Of a DNA stretch of 64,000 nucleotides, positions 1 through 11,075 are shown one piece after another (position 1 is the first letter of the stretch; every line of letters starts with the position of its first letter). Both the position numbers and the translations under genes were made by a program. The notes under the pieces were generated by a model, which had not been told where the DNA came from, made no database searches, and saw only the letters and a program-made list of their open reading frames with translations. The DNA comes from Plutella xylostella (taxonomy: Eukaryota > Arthropoda > Insecta > Lepidoptera > Plutellidae): the NCBI RefSeq assembly GCF_932276165.1, contig NC_063993.1:2738001-2802000 (forward strand), given 5' to 3'.

Positions 1-2740
1 TAGTGACTATGAGTTACGTGTTGTAATACAGGCAAGGCCTTATTTACAGCCGTGCAAAAAGTACACAAACTTTTGCAATTTCCGTGAGCCATAATAATGG
101 CAGTTCACTGTAAACGCTTAGTCACCGCGAATACCCGCGACCTATGCAGTGAACTAAACCTTCAGTGGGTAGTTTTTAAAATGGTTAATCTGAAGTTATT
201 GTTAAAAATGTGACCTTAAAAAGATGCACTTTAAACTTAATATACTCACGATAAATAAAAAAGGTCCACATGCCATTCCCGTTCCATTATGTCACTGGAT
301 TGTTTTCATTGCTCGCGACTCTAGCGAGTGTATTATTATGTTAATTATGTATCTGCCAAACATCTTATGCATAAAGTGGAGTTCACATGAGATTATTTGG
401 ATGCTACTCGTAATGCGTAAACATCGTGATCGAAAACGAGTCTGCGGAGTAGGATCATTCATGGCTTGTATAAGTTTCCAATCTCTTTCTCCATAGAACA
501 GAATACAACATCATTGCACACCACTTCAATCCAACTTACAAAAGTATACTTACAGACTATAAGTACCTACATAGTCTTATCTTGACCTAAAAAGTTAAGA
601 TACCTACATACATATGGTTAAGGAACAGGTATAAATTTTACAAGAAAGATTTTCAGCCAAGAACCATAACATTCGTTTTGGGTGCGTGCCAGCATAAAAC
701 AATACTTACTGACAAAAACCTATTCAATTAAAATATTAAAACATGTTTTTTAAGCAAAATAATATGAACATTATATTTAGGTATAAATGAATGTAACGAT
801 ATTTCAATATGCCTCTAAGAGATGCGTTTTGTATGACTGCACTTAGACTGGTAAGCGGATATTCAAAGTATTTAAGTGATGAAAAATATGATGTTATCTT
901 AACTTTAATAATCTAGGTATATTATATGCATGATGCACATTATTTAGCTTAGGTATGGTACTTGCTTCTGGGTAACTATTAATCAATTATCTCTAATAAT
1001 GCAAAAAATTCCCGAAATACTAATTTGAAAAATTCCAGATTATAGATTCGGATCGTAATTTTAGATAAGTAGAAAAATCTTAAAGTAAATGATGATGGGC
1101 ACCAATATATGGAAGCTGGGACCAGCACCAATAGAAATGAGTGATACGTCGTTGAAAAGGTATTTTTTGCAGAATATGAATAACGGAAGCTCTAGTCTTG
1201 ATTTACTGTCCAATTAGAATAATCGTACCTTGAAAGTTTTTATATTTTATTTCTGTAATTTTAGTGTTTTTGTTAGTTTTTCACATTCATTTTTAATTTT
1301 TATAACAAAATGATCATATTTCTTTGAACGAGTAGGCGTTAAAAGGCTAATGAAAACTAAACTTGGAATTTCAATTCGTTCATCTTTTGATCCCGAGGAA
1401 CAATGGAGAGGCTGATGAATAGCTAATTCGTTCTCTAGCGGCAACGATATAATATCCATACAATATTAAATCCCACTGAGACAGACTGTTCCTTTGGCAA
1501 GCGCTGCGGCCCAGTAATCACTAATCAGTATTCTGAGTATCCTGACCAGAAACTCAAAGTCAAACCTATGTTTCTGTAGTACGCTTGGGGAGTGCGAGGC
1601 GTATTATATATAATAGTATTATACGTTACTCGTGTAATGTGTTTTTTTACGATGGTAAATTGCTTTTGCTACCTCTATACTCTTGTATTCTATGAAATTA
1701 ATGAAACTCAAAGCAGATATGCTAGTATTATTACCTCCATACACCTCCATAGCATAGTGTCACAGTATTACTATCCATAAACAACCAGATGACCTAGTGA
1801 AAGTTTCAATCACGATTTGAAATGTGAAATCTAAATGTATGGATGTGCGGCATCGCAGTCTGTGCACCGCTAGGTGGCCAGTCCATGAGAAGAAAATCTT
1901 TGAGCCAATCTAATCAATAAGATTGTATTCCAGGATATTTCTCTCACAATTCCAAAAGAATCGGAAATTCGTGGCGTTCTTATTCATTGCAGGTAAAAGA
2001 TCGCGAAAAGAGATACACTTTAGAATACAATTCCTGCGAAGAGCGGTCAAAAGGCATGTCTCCCAACATAATAAGATCACGTAGCTATGTATGTATAACG
2101 TAATTCATTCACACGGACTCATATTGAATTTTACGTCGAGGGCGTGAGTCGTGACACGTACGGTTCGCGAGAAAAATATGATCTTTCATAATGGCTCTTC
2201 TGAATTTTTATGCCGTGAGCGTAGCGCCGTATTAAAGCTGCGAGAAACGCCAATTTGTCTGTTTATAAGCTTTCCGAGCTTGCGGATGTGTGATAAAGGG
2301 AGAGTTATGGTGGAATTGTTTTAATATATGTAGAAGTGTGAATACATAATGTGTCTCGAAAAGCGTTTTGAACTATTAAATACAAATAATATTAGAAATA
2401 TTCGTATTTTACTGTTAAAGCGATTGTTGCTTGTAATGCTTTTCAACGAATCTTAGAAAAAATTCTTTTGAAGAAAGTACTTAATGTATTTTTACTAAGT
2501 ATTTTTTTCTTAAACTAAGATAAACCTTCTATTGAAAATCTAACAAAGTAGTCTGACTAGGTTCACAGTAAACAAGATCCCAACATCAAACAAAACACTA
2601 GCGCAAAACCACGACATACGACCTCCACATACTGACAGTTCTACATCACACATCGTCAGAAAAATTATCCGAGTTATTTCATTACGGCGCACTCGCATCC
2701 CAACCTCGATATAGAAATTCCAATATTTACCAACTTAAGC
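1..2740. other. AT-rich non-coding stretch
   Basis: No convincing gene or repeat is seen. The longest open frames (224-496 plus, 1247-1459 minus) lack motifs, splice context or coding-like composition that I can defend. If the minus-strand gene starting near 42.9 kb continues leftward, this is probably intron. Confidence 0.4.
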
Positions 2741-2836
2741 AGAGGAATCCCCCGGGATAATGTGTGCGGTGATCGAAGGCGGAGCACGTCCGCCGCTGCC
2801 CCGGCTAAGTCCCGGATCAACGCTTAAACTCCAGCC
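2741..2836. other. GC-rich block in AT-rich surroundings
   Basis: About 95 bases are clearly richer in G and C than their flanks and contain several CpG and CCGGG words. The minus strand has a short open frame through it but no clear acceptor or donor. It could be a conserved regulatory element inside an intron or an unrecognised exon; function unknown. Confidence 0.3.
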
Positions 2837-4267
2837 AAAAGAAGGCTCCAGTTTATGTTTTATATTTTCCAAGTAGATTCAGTCAGTCTTTCATCCTATT
2901 ACGGATGGTGGTTTAAAGAAGTGCCTTTTCGCTAAAGCCCCGCACTGACTCTTTGTGCTGTTCCGAAGTTTGTGTACCTATTTCTTTTAAATATTGCCGG
3001 GAGAAAAGTTTTTATGAATGCGAATGAACTATGAATATAAAGTTTGTAGTTCCCCAAGACAGTGAAGCAGACTTCTTGTTTGTGGTGTCTCGGTGACTAA
3101 CAAGGATCAATCACACAGTTCTAGGGTTTGTCAGCGCGGTTAACCGGGTATCCGATTATTTGTAATTTTGGGGAGGTATTGTCAGAGGTGTATGAGATTC
3201 ATATGAAGGTGATGTTGTTTAGTATGTCGTTTACATAAAATGACTCGCCTGTTTTTATTAACCGACTTCAAAAAAAGGAGGAGGTTCTCAATTCGTCGGG
3301 ATCTTTTACTGTTCATCACTCATAAAATCCCAGCCTGAGTGGCTTGTGTGTACCTATAGGTACTTACATACATACCTCAATGAATAAAACGTGAAATAAA
3401 TCCAAGATGGCAAATACCTACCTACACCCGCACCAGGCGACTCGGGAAATGATACATTACTTCTGAAAAAGCTTTAAGGCTTAATAAATAATATTTCTTT
3501 TTATCTCGAGCTCGACGAAAGTGATTCTAAATCCCACTAAGATCTTCGGGGCACGTCTGACATGTTTAGATTTTGATTCTTATTGCTTAGTTATTACAGG
3601 GCTCTTTTGCTTTTTTCTTAAATGCCTAGAAACACTGTGATGGTGTAAAACTTGCATATTTTCTTCTTCTTCTTAAAAAAACTATTATGTCTATCATTGG
3701 ATGATTATGATGTTGATATTCATGATTGCATTACTAAAACCCATGATACCAAAGTATAGTTTTATCGAAACATAACTAAGTAACTTTAACGACTAAAAAA
3801 AATCTAAGCAAAACATTTCATTATCCTTCTAAGAAAGCAAAACTAAAATATTTACTTTCAAACCAATATCATATTGACTAACTAGAAAAACAACAGATAC
3901 TTTAATATAAAGCGAACAGAGAGAAACCTTTACCATCCAATTTGATATTCTATTACACATTTTCCATTATATTTCTAACAACAAACTATCTTACAACACG
4001 ACGCGAAGAATATACACGGTGAAAAAGCTACATGGGGCAACAAAATGTTTATTTTATAAATAGATGCAATATCAATTTACACTTTTGATTAAAAATAAAA
4101 CCAAGAGCATCGTTTGGCATCCATAAAAGTTTTTTGTAAGAATGACTCGTGTTTTTTCGAAAAAAGTTAACGCAATTTCTAAACAGGTATTAAAAAAAAG
4201 CTTCCTAGATATTTCTTTCAGCTACAGTTATGGTTTCTTTGCTGTCTATGGGTGCTTACATAGAAAT
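2837..4267. other. Non-coding stretch with a common repeat word
   Basis: No gene seen. At 3261-3300 lies the word ACCGACTTCAAAAAAGGAGG, which in my memory is common in lepidopteran repeats; related words occur at 18986-19018 and 29308-29340. The parent family is not identified. Confidence 0.35.
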
Positions 4268-4399
4268 TCGGGTTACCTGTATCTACCTGCACCGGTAACC
4301 TGATTATGCGAAAGCGCACATTTAAAAATCCGGCAAATGGTCCGTTCGAGCTCTTTCGCATAATCAGGTTACCGGTACAGGTAGATACAGGGAACCCGA
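4268..4399. repeat. Palindromic MITE-like element
   Basis: The left arm from TCGGGTTACCTGTATCTACC and the right arm ending GGTAGATACAGGGAACCCGA are near-perfect inverted copies of about 48 bases, with only a few mismatches, around a loop of about 35 bases. Such long inverted repeats with no coding content are typical of foldback MITEs. No target duplication was identified. Confidence 0.7.
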
Positions 4400-4747
4400 T
4401 TCTCTATAAAAGCACCCTATCTTTCCCACCCTGCATAACAACCGAGATTTTAATAACCAACCAAGTTACGTTTCATCAGTCTCGCTCAACTATAACTTTG
4501 TTGCATCGTAAAAAGATAAAATGAGTTCTACTTCGCTGGTGTTATGAAGTTCTTCATGACCGCACGTGCCCCGGGTGCTGAGCGGATTGTAGTGCGAACT
4601 TCGTAAATGCTCACGATACGATGACCAAGCGTATTTCGAGAAGTGATACTGTGACACAGTAGAAAAAGAGATTCAAGTCACCATTTTATGGTAGCGTTAT
4701 GAAGAACAAATATTGTGATATATTTTAGTTACTTTTATAATATATAA

Positions 4748-4985
4748 ACACATTCACACCTTGTACTAATGTACTCCCTTGCGGGGTAGGCAGAGATGCA
4801 TTGCTGCACCCACTTTTCGCCAGTGTTTATGTTAGTCCCAATGTAATAGGGGGCGGGCCTATTACCATTTCACGGGCACATCCAAGACCCGAACAAATAT
4901 CTGCCTCAGCTCGGAAACGAACCCGGGACCTTCGGCTATTTACGCCGATTAAAATCTAATAACACCTACACCACATCACTCCGAA
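4748..4985 (-). mobile_element. tRNA-headed SINE, family A, degenerate copy
   Basis: It matches the better copy at 6356-6627 over its tail (the segment with CTCCCTTGCGGGGTAGGCAG) and body (GGGCACATCCAAGACCCG). The tRNA-like head at 4900-4983 is degenerate: the B-box counterpart is mutated and the A-box region is scrambled. It reads on the minus strand. No target duplication seen. Confidence 0.75.
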
Positions 4986-6344
4986 GTACTAAAAGTGCAG
5001 AACTAAAAAAATAAGAGTTTTGTAGTTTTTTAATGATAAACGGACACAATACTAGAATTTAGACTAGAAAACTATAAACCTGTCATTATTGAGTGGTGCC
5101 TCTATATTACTACAGGAGCTGCTACAAGCTTTAAAATATACATTTTTATTTATTTATTTAGGTAATATTTTTCTTTAACTAAAAGCATTTAGATACTAAC
5201 TTTTCTCAATCAATTCATACACACATTTCCGATGAATCATTAAAATGTCTGTTCATTATTTAACAATATCTTACGAAAATTACGATTCCGTTCAAGAAAC
5301 TTTATAATTTAACTCGGAAAATTATTGAAAGCCCACGTTTCAGAATTTAAAATCTGTTTACACAATATTCTGTTAGCTAAAGAAAAACAATGCGGAACTT
5401 TGTTTGTTCGTCCTTCTTTCGCGAAAATCACGAAATAGAGTGGCGATTTTATGGTATTTTTAGTCCACGGGTAGGTACTTAATTATGCTTTAGATTTTTT
5501 TATTTCTACCTAAACTCCATGTTATTATTCTAAAAGACCATGTGATTTTGCAAAATTGGTATGGTTTAGGTATATTGGTATTGGTAAGCCAAAACAGAGT
5601 GACTTAGGGAGTCATCCTAAACAAATTTTGTTCTACAAAAATTGTACCAAGTATGACTTATACAAAAAGTCCTGGCCAAAAAGATGTGTATGTAGAACCA
5701 CAATTTTTTTGCGAGAATATACCTTTAATTCAACACCTTGAAGCTCTACAAAAAATGCCAATATAAAACAAGCCATTGGCGTTTCATTCGGGCATTTAAC
5801 GACTTGGATAATCAAATTTAATTATGCATTGTCTGTTTGACCTTTGGCCATTTCGCATTGAATGTTCAGTCAATATTAGGCCATGCCATATTGACCTTCT
5901 GTTTACATTGATGGCTCTTAAAACCGGTCAATTAGAGAAACACTATAACTTTAATGACAGCATGATAGAAATATGCCTATTTTACATAGACATACATACG
6001 GCTGTATGAATATTAAAAAGTCTTAGCCCCGAATCATGAATTATTCTGTCTAATAGTACCTATAATGTCGATGGTATTCTATTATCCGATGCTTCATAAA
6101 TAAATAAAAACTTAGTAGGTACTTCTTAAAAGCTGTGTATACTTTTAAAAGAAAATCCTGTAAAATTGGAGATACGCATTGAGCCAAAAACTCGTTGCCT
6201 ACGCAAAGGGCAGGTATATTTTAGAAAAATATGTACTTACTTGAAAACATAATTTGATGTTTGTTAGTACGAACCGTACTTGAAACTTCAAAGAAGACTT
6301 GGGCAGGTCATTATTAAGGTTCAAAGCGGAGTAATCGTGAAAAA
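4986..6344. other. AT-rich non-coding stretch
   Basis: No gene or recognisable element was found. Overlapping short open frames at 5556-5815 lie on opposite strands and have no motif. Confidence 0.4.
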
Positions 6345-6355
6345 ATGTAAGTACA

Positions 6356-6627
6356 AAAAAAAAAAAAAAAAAAACACGCACTCACGCCTTGTACTAATGT
6401 ACTCCCTTGCGGGGTAGGCAGAGGTGCATTGCTGCACCCACTTTTCGCCAGAGTGTTATGTTAGTCCCAATGTAATAGGGGGCGGGCCTATTGCCATGTA
6501 ACGGGCACATCCAAGACCCGAGAACAAATATCTGTGTTTAAACAAATATCTGCCCCAGCCGGGAATCGAACCCGGGACCATCGGCTCAGTAGTCAGGGTC
6601 ACTAACCACTACGCCATTCGGTCGTCT
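6356..6627 (-). mobile_element. tRNA-headed SINE, family A, with target-site duplication
   Basis: On the minus strand the element starts near 6627 with a tRNA-like head. It has an A-box-like TGGCGTAGTGG and a B box GGTTCGATTCC that matches the RNA polymerase III internal promoter consensus. The body and tail follow, ending in a homopolymer at 6356-6374. The 11-base direct repeat ATGTAAGTACA at 6345-6355 and 6628-6638 flanks it exactly, the signature of LINE-assisted insertion. Two other copies lie at 4748-4985 and 46571-46688. Confidence 0.88.
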
Positions 6628-6638
6628 ATGTAAGTACA

Positions 6639-7017
6639 TCCATATATTAATCTAAATAAAAGCGTGGGTTTTGTGTATTTTCACTCATTGTCGCTCGTGA
6701 CGTAATCTAGCTTTCCACAAACGAATATTTTCTCTTGGATAATAATTGTTCAAGCCGTATTGCCGCCGGCCGTCGTACCTTCTGTGAAATGGCAAAGGTC
6801 TTCCCACAAGTACGTCCACAAGTACAGTGGGCCTCACGCATAGAGTTAGTTAAATAAGTACTATATTTAGTTAGTGCGACTAAACAAATGAAGTATGACT
6901 GTAGCGATTTTGAATGCATAACTTTTCTTTTAAGCTATAACATAGGTACCTAACTTATATTTCGTAAATAGAAATGACGATTTACCTACGTATATCTACC
7001 AAATTTTAGGTATAACA
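6639..7017. other. Non-coding gap between a SINE and a LINE fragment
   Basis: Nothing recognisable was seen; the open frame on the minus strand at 6707-6919 has no supporting motif. Confidence 0.35.
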
Positions 7018-7052
7018 GAATAGTTTCTCTGGAACGGGCGCAAAGAGCGGTT

Positions 7053-7415
7053 TTGAAGGTTTTATTGTCCAAACCAAGAGACTACGCTACCGTGAAAGTA
7101 TACTCTGAAGCGCAAGTCCTTACTGTGAGACAAATATACCTTCTCAGGACTGTGTTGCGCCGCCACTCATACCTTCCCTTGGATGCCAAAGTGCTAAACA
7201 GACGACAGGGTTTTTCTGTTTGCGAGTTAAAAAGTTGTCGTACGGTTTTTGCCCATAGCCAATTGGATAACCTTAGCTCGAGAGTATATAATAAAATAAA
7301 TAAAAGTTTGCACATTTACCCCCTTAATAAATTTGAAATTAAATGTAAATTAAAAAGCTGGCTATCAGACTTATCATATGAAGAGACTGAGAAGCTCCTG
7401 ACTATGACTTCATGA
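7053..7415 (+). pseudogene. LINE ORF2 C-terminal fragment (120 codons from first Met)
   Basis: This is the coding remnant of the truncated LINE. The reading frame is open upstream of the Met at 7053 back to about 7028, so that Met is an accident of truncation. The sequence has no catalytic residues of endonuclease or reverse transcriptase. The charged ending (LSDLSYEETEKLL) resembles C-termini of lepidopteran LINE ORF2 proteins. It is unlikely to be a host gene. Confidence 0.6.
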
Positions 7416-7511
7416 TAACATAACTAAAAATACCTTGCAATCAAAATACTTTTCCCATAAACTATGTATCAGTTGCATCGCTCTACTCTATAACATTACT
7501 TCATACTCACA

Positions 7512-7520
<9 letters not shown>

Positions 7521-7582
<62 letters not shown>
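7521..7582. repeat. (CA)31 microsatellite
   Basis: Uninterrupted CA dinucleotides for 62 bases, with further imperfect CA repeats on both sides, inside the 3' UTR of the truncated LINE. Confidence 0.97.
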
Positions 7583-7589
<7 letters not shown>

Positions 7590-7886
7590 ACTCAGAGTCA
7601 TACACTTACAACGTAGGCACACACTCATATTTTAACCCTAAATCAAGTTACGGCGTTACTTAAATTTATTTTGTATAAGTACCTACTACTGTTTCATTAT
7701 ATCGGAGAAACATCATAACCTTATAATACAGGATCATTCCTAGCTTAGGGTTATGATGGTTCAACTCACAACGCATTTGTTCAACCTATTTTGTCTAGAT
7801 TAAGTCTGTAACGTTGTTGCTATTTTTTTATTGAAATAAACTTTTATTATTTTATTATTTTTAATAAATTTTTGTTCAAATTATTT

Positions 7887-10679
7887 CATCATCAGCCAAT
7901 AATCATCCACTGCTGGACATAGGCCTCTCCCAAGGAGCGCCACAACACTCGGTCCTCGGCCTTCCTCATCCAACCACTACCCGCCACCCGCCTAAGGTCG
8001 TCAGTCCAGCGGGCAGGAGGGCGTCCCACGCTGCGTTTGCCTGTTCGTGGTCTCCACTCGAGAACTCGTCTACCCCAACGGTTATCGGTTCTTCGGCAGA
8101 TATGACCAGCCCACTGCCACTTCAGCTTGCATATTTTGACAGCTATGTCGGTAACCTTAGTGCTCTGACGGACAACCTCATTTCTGATACGATCCATCAG
8201 AGAAACCCCAAGCATAGCTCTCTCCATAGCACGCTGAGCGACTTTAAATCGGTGGACCAGTCCTACCGTCAGTGTCCACGTCTCTGCACCATACGTCATC
8301 ACTGGCAGGACGCACTGGTTGAAAACTTTTGTCTTCAGGCTCTGAGGAATGGCCGAGGAGAATATGTGACGAAGTTTCCCGAATGCAGCCCAACCCAGTT
8401 GGATGCGCCTTGCAGCCTCCTTGTCGAAGTTGCTTCTGCCTAGCCGAATAGTCTGCCCGAGGTAGACATATTCTTGCACAACTTCGATTGTTGCCTCACC
8501 AACGGCGACCGGCTCTGGTTTGATGTGAGCATTGTACATGACTTTCGTCTTGTCCAAGTTCATACCGAGGCCAACACGTCGGGAAGCAGCATTTAGGCCA
8601 CTTAGCATCCAGCTGAGTTCCTGCAGAGATTCTGCCATAATAACGATGTCGTCCGCGAAGCGGAGGTGTGACATGTACTCGCCATTTATACATATGCCAT
8701 GTCCTTTCCAGTCCAACGTCTTAAAGACATCTTCCAATGCATTGGTGAACAGTTTCGGAGATATCACATCCCCCTGTCTCACTCCACGTTGCAGTTGGAT
8801 AGGTCTTGTCTTGTGGTCCTGTACTTGGACAGTCATAGTAGCGGCATTGTACAGACATCTCAACACCTCGATATAGCGCCAATCGATTTGGCATCTCTGC
8901 AAGGATTCCAAAACTGCCCAGGTCTCGATGGAGTCGAAGGCTTTTTCATAGTCTACAAAGGCTAGACACAGAGGCTGATTATACTCTTCGGTCTTCTGTA
9001 TAATCTGCCTTACTGTGTGGATGTGGTCTATTGTACTAAAGCCTTTTCGAAACCCAGCCTGCTCTGGGGGCTGAAACTCGTCTAACTTTTGGGCAAGACG
9101 GTTCGTGATAACCCTTGAGAACAGCTTGTATACATGGCTTAAAAGCGAGATCGGTCTATAGTTCTTCAGAAGGGTTTTGTCACCCTTCTTAAAGAACAAT
9201 ACCACGACGCTCTCAGACCATGCTTCCGGTGTAATGCCATTGTGAAGAACCGAATTGAAGAGCCTCTGGAGCTGTTCGAGGATTGCAATACCTCCAGCTT
9301 TCAGAAGCTCTGTAGTAATTCCGTCTTCACCCGGAGCCTTGTTGTTTTTAAGCTGCTCAAGGGCTATCCTAATCTCACCTATGTCGACGTCAGGGATGTC
9401 GTCAGTGTAGTGGCGTATTAGTGGCGCTCTGGAATCGGTGAGCTGAGCCACAGGCTTCTGCGCGTGTGAAGCATAAAGTTGTCCGTAAAAACCTTCAATT
9501 TCGGCAAGAACCTCCGGCTTAGAGGCAACGATATTACCATCTGCAGACTTCAACTTCGTCAAGTGGCTTCTCCCAAGTTGCTGAACGAAGACTTTTGACC
9601 CCCGATTTTGCTCAATTGCTGCTTCTATGGCGCGTGTGTTGGAGCGACGGAGATCTCTTCGTATCAGCTTCTTTATACGCTTGTTGAGTACCCGTAGTTC
9701 TGACGAAGTGTCACCTGCCGACGGAAATTCGCGTCTCTGCCTCATAAGCTCGAGTGTCTCGCTTGAAAGTTTAGACTCCTTGCTTTTGCTTCTCATGCTA
9801 AAATGTCTGTGGCCCACCTCACGAAGAGCCTTCACTATTTGGATTGTAGTCGCGTCAATATCCGTAGTGGTTTCCAGCGATTCGAATCGGCTCTGTAGTT
9901 CTCTCTGGAAGCTGGTGTTGCCAGCTCTAATTTGGTGCAGTGTGGGACGAAGGGTCGACTTCACCAGACGTCTCCTCTCCAGCTTGAAGTTAATATTCAG
10001 AGTACCTCGGAGAAGTCGGTGATCACTCCCAGTTTTAAACCTATTGATCACTGAGACATCTCTGAATATGTGCCGCTTGTCAGTCATAATGAAGTCGATT
10101 TCGTTTTTCGTCCTACCATCGGGGCTTGCCCATGTCCACTTCCTCTGGGGCTGTTTCTCAAAGAAAGAATTCATCAAGTACAGCCCCTCCCTTTCGAGGA
10201 AGTCAACAAGCATTTGCCCTCTCTGGTTTCTGCTACCAAAGCCATGAGGTCCTACCCTCGATTCGTCGCATTCTTGTACTCCCACTTTGGCGTTGAAGTC
10301 CCCCATCACAACGGTGTATTGGGTCTTAGCAGTACACTTGATAGCTCTAGAGATATCTTCGTATACTGCTTCGACTTCTGTGTCAGAGTATGCCGAGGTT
10401 GGTGCATATACCTGTACGACCTTCAAGGAATACCTCTCGGTTAGTTTTAGTACTAGGTACGCTACCCGATTCGACACACTGCTGATCTCCACTACGTTGT
10501 TGACAAGGGTCTTGTTGACGAGGAATCCTACGCCACCTTGGGACAGTTGGTCGCCCTCGCGATGGTAGAGCATATGGCCGGACTCCAGGGTCATCGTGTC
10601 CTCGCCCTCTCTACGGACTTCTGATAGCCCTAAGATGTCCCATTTTATTTTGCTAAGCTCTACCTCGAGTTCTACCAAA
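7887..10679 (-). mobile_element. RTE-clade LINE, 5' truncated, with 11-bp target-site duplication
   Basis: A minus-strand non-LTR retrotransposon copy carrying one long ORF. The direct repeat TCAAATTATTT at 7876-7886 and 10680-10690 flanks it precisely. In element orientation a TAA stop lies just upstream of the truncated ORF (in flanking DNA), so the N-terminal start of the endonuclease was lost at insertion. The 3' end is TGATGATGA, so the ORF stop is part of the terminal tail and there is essentially no 3' UTR. It inserted about 20 bases past the tail of the CR1-like fragment, giving a tail-to-tail pair. Confidence 0.92.
7892..10678 (-). CDS. RTE LINE endonuclease/reverse transcriptase (N-terminally truncated, 928 codons)
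   Basis: The product would nick target DNA with an apurinic-type endonuclease and copy its RNA by target-primed reverse transcription. Visible endonuclease motifs include E20 in LSEVRR and GDFNA (about 126-130), then SDHRLL near 220. The reverse transcriptase has FVDYEKAFDS (catalytic D576), RGVRQGDVISPKLF and FADD (674-677). The C-terminal RRSVGRPPARWTDDLRR-like block and the ending QQWMIIG are typical of the RTE family. The first codon is TTG after a flanking stop, so no native start exists. No internal stop or frameshift occurs over 928 codons, indicating a recent copy. Without its first endonuclease segment it is unlikely to be autonomous. Confidence 0.9.
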   Translation of the reverse strand: MVELEVELSKIKWDILGLSEVRREGEDTMTLESGHMLYHREGDQLSQGGVGFLVNKTLVNNVVEISSVSNRVAYLVLKLTERYSLKVVQVYAPTSAYSDTEVEAVYEDISRAIKCTAKTQYTVVMGDFNAKVGVQECDESRVGPHGFGSRNQRGQMLVDFLEREGLYLMNSFFEKQPQRKWTWASPDGRTKNEIDFIMTDKRHIFRDVSVINRFKTGSDHRLLRGTLNINFKLERRRLVKSTLRPTLHQIRAGNTSFQRELQSRFESLETTTDIDATTIQIVKALREVGHRHFSMRSKSKESKLSSETLELMRQRREFPSAGDTSSELRVLNKRIKKLIRRDLRRSNTRAIEAAIEQNRGSKVFVQQLGRSHLTKLKSADGNIVASKPEVLAEIEGFYGQLYASHAQKPVAQLTDSRAPLIRHYTDDIPDVDIGEIRIALEQLKNNKAPGEDGITTELLKAGGIAILEQLQRLFNSVLHNGITPEAWSESVVVLFFKKGDKTLLKNYRPISLLSHVYKLFSRVITNRLAQKLDEFQPPEQAGFRKGFSTIDHIHTVRQIIQKTEEYNQPLCLAFVDYEKAFDSIETWAVLESLQRCQIDWRYIEVLRCLYNAATMTVQVQDHKTRPIQLQRGVRQGDVISPKLFTNALEDVFKTLDWKGHGICINGEYMSHLRFADDIVIMAESLQELSWMLSGLNAASRRVGLGMNLDKTKVMYNAHIKPEPVAVGEATIEVVQEYVYLGQTIRLGRSNFDKEAARRIQLGWAAFGKLRHIFSSAIPQSLKTKVFNQCVLPVMTYGAETWTLTVGLVHRFKVAQRAMERAMLGVSLMDRIRNEVVRQSTKVTDIAVKICKLKWQWAGHICRRTDNRWGRRVLEWRPRTGKRSVGRPPARWTDDLRRVAGSGWMRKAEDRVLWRSLGEAYVQQWMIIG

Positions 10680-10859
10680 TCAAATTATTTAACGTTTTGA
10701 AAGTTTAAAATTGGTGTTTTTTTATTGGGTTTATCAATCGGCTACTATTATCATTTGTAAAAGGCAGCTCGCTATCGTCGTGACACTATCTAGGTACCCT
10801 ACCTTGAAAAACTAGCCTCGTGTATGCTGGGCATAACGGATCATGGTATGTATAAGTCA

Positions 10860-11049
10860 TCCTAACTAATATTATAAATGCGGAAGTAACTGTGTCTGTC
10901 GGTCTATTACCCTTTCTCGCGAAAACTACTAAACGGATTTGAATGAAATTAGGTATAGAGACCCTGAGAAAGAACATAGGCTACTTTTTATCCCGGAATT
11001 CCCCCGGGATTTTTTTTTAAGGCAAAGCGAAGCGTGCGGGAACTGCTAG
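10860..11049 (+). mobile_element. Lep1-like non-autonomous Helitron
   Basis: It begins TCCTAACTAATATTATAAAT and ends in CTAG preceded by a GCGAAGCG/TGCGGG region, the usual 3' hairpin zone of lepidopteran short Helitrons. The flanking bases are A (10859) and T (11050), the classic Helitron A|T insertion without duplication. It lies only 21 bases downstream of the splice donor of the minus-strand signal-peptide exon. Confidence 0.85.
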
Positions 11050-11075
11050 TTAACAAATAAGTGTATTTAACTCAC

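Larger units (their letters stand above)
7018..7865 (+). mobile_element. 5'-truncated CR1/Jockey-like LINE, 3' end
   Basis: The frame from about 7028 (in-frame residues before the first Met include LERAQRAVLKV) runs to a stop at 7413. It encodes roughly 128 residues resembling the C-terminal tail that follows the reverse transcriptase in CR1/Jockey-type LINEs; compare the RAIRSIYKL region of the intact LINE at 13540. A 3' UTR follows with a long CA microsatellite and ends in an AATAAA-like, TTTATTA-rich tail near 7865. Endonuclease and reverse transcriptase are absent, so this is a dead 5'-truncated copy. Clade assignment is tentative. Confidence 0.65.

Noticed and set aside
1247..1459. 70-codon minus-strand ORF as an exon or transposase remnant
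   Set aside because: Reads somewhat protein-like but has no recognisable motif, acceptor or flanking inverted repeats.
6560..6627. Functional tRNA gene (good A and B boxes, minus strand)
   Set aside because: The head is fused to a SINE body and tail and the whole is flanked by a target-site duplication.
7521..7582. CA repeat as a CRISPR-like or regulatory array
   Set aside because: Simple dinucleotide repeat with no spacers; no CRISPR signal anywhere in the window.
8102..10568. Plus-strand ORFs across 8.1-10.6 kb
   Set aside because: They are antisense shadows of the RTE reverse-transcriptase ORF.
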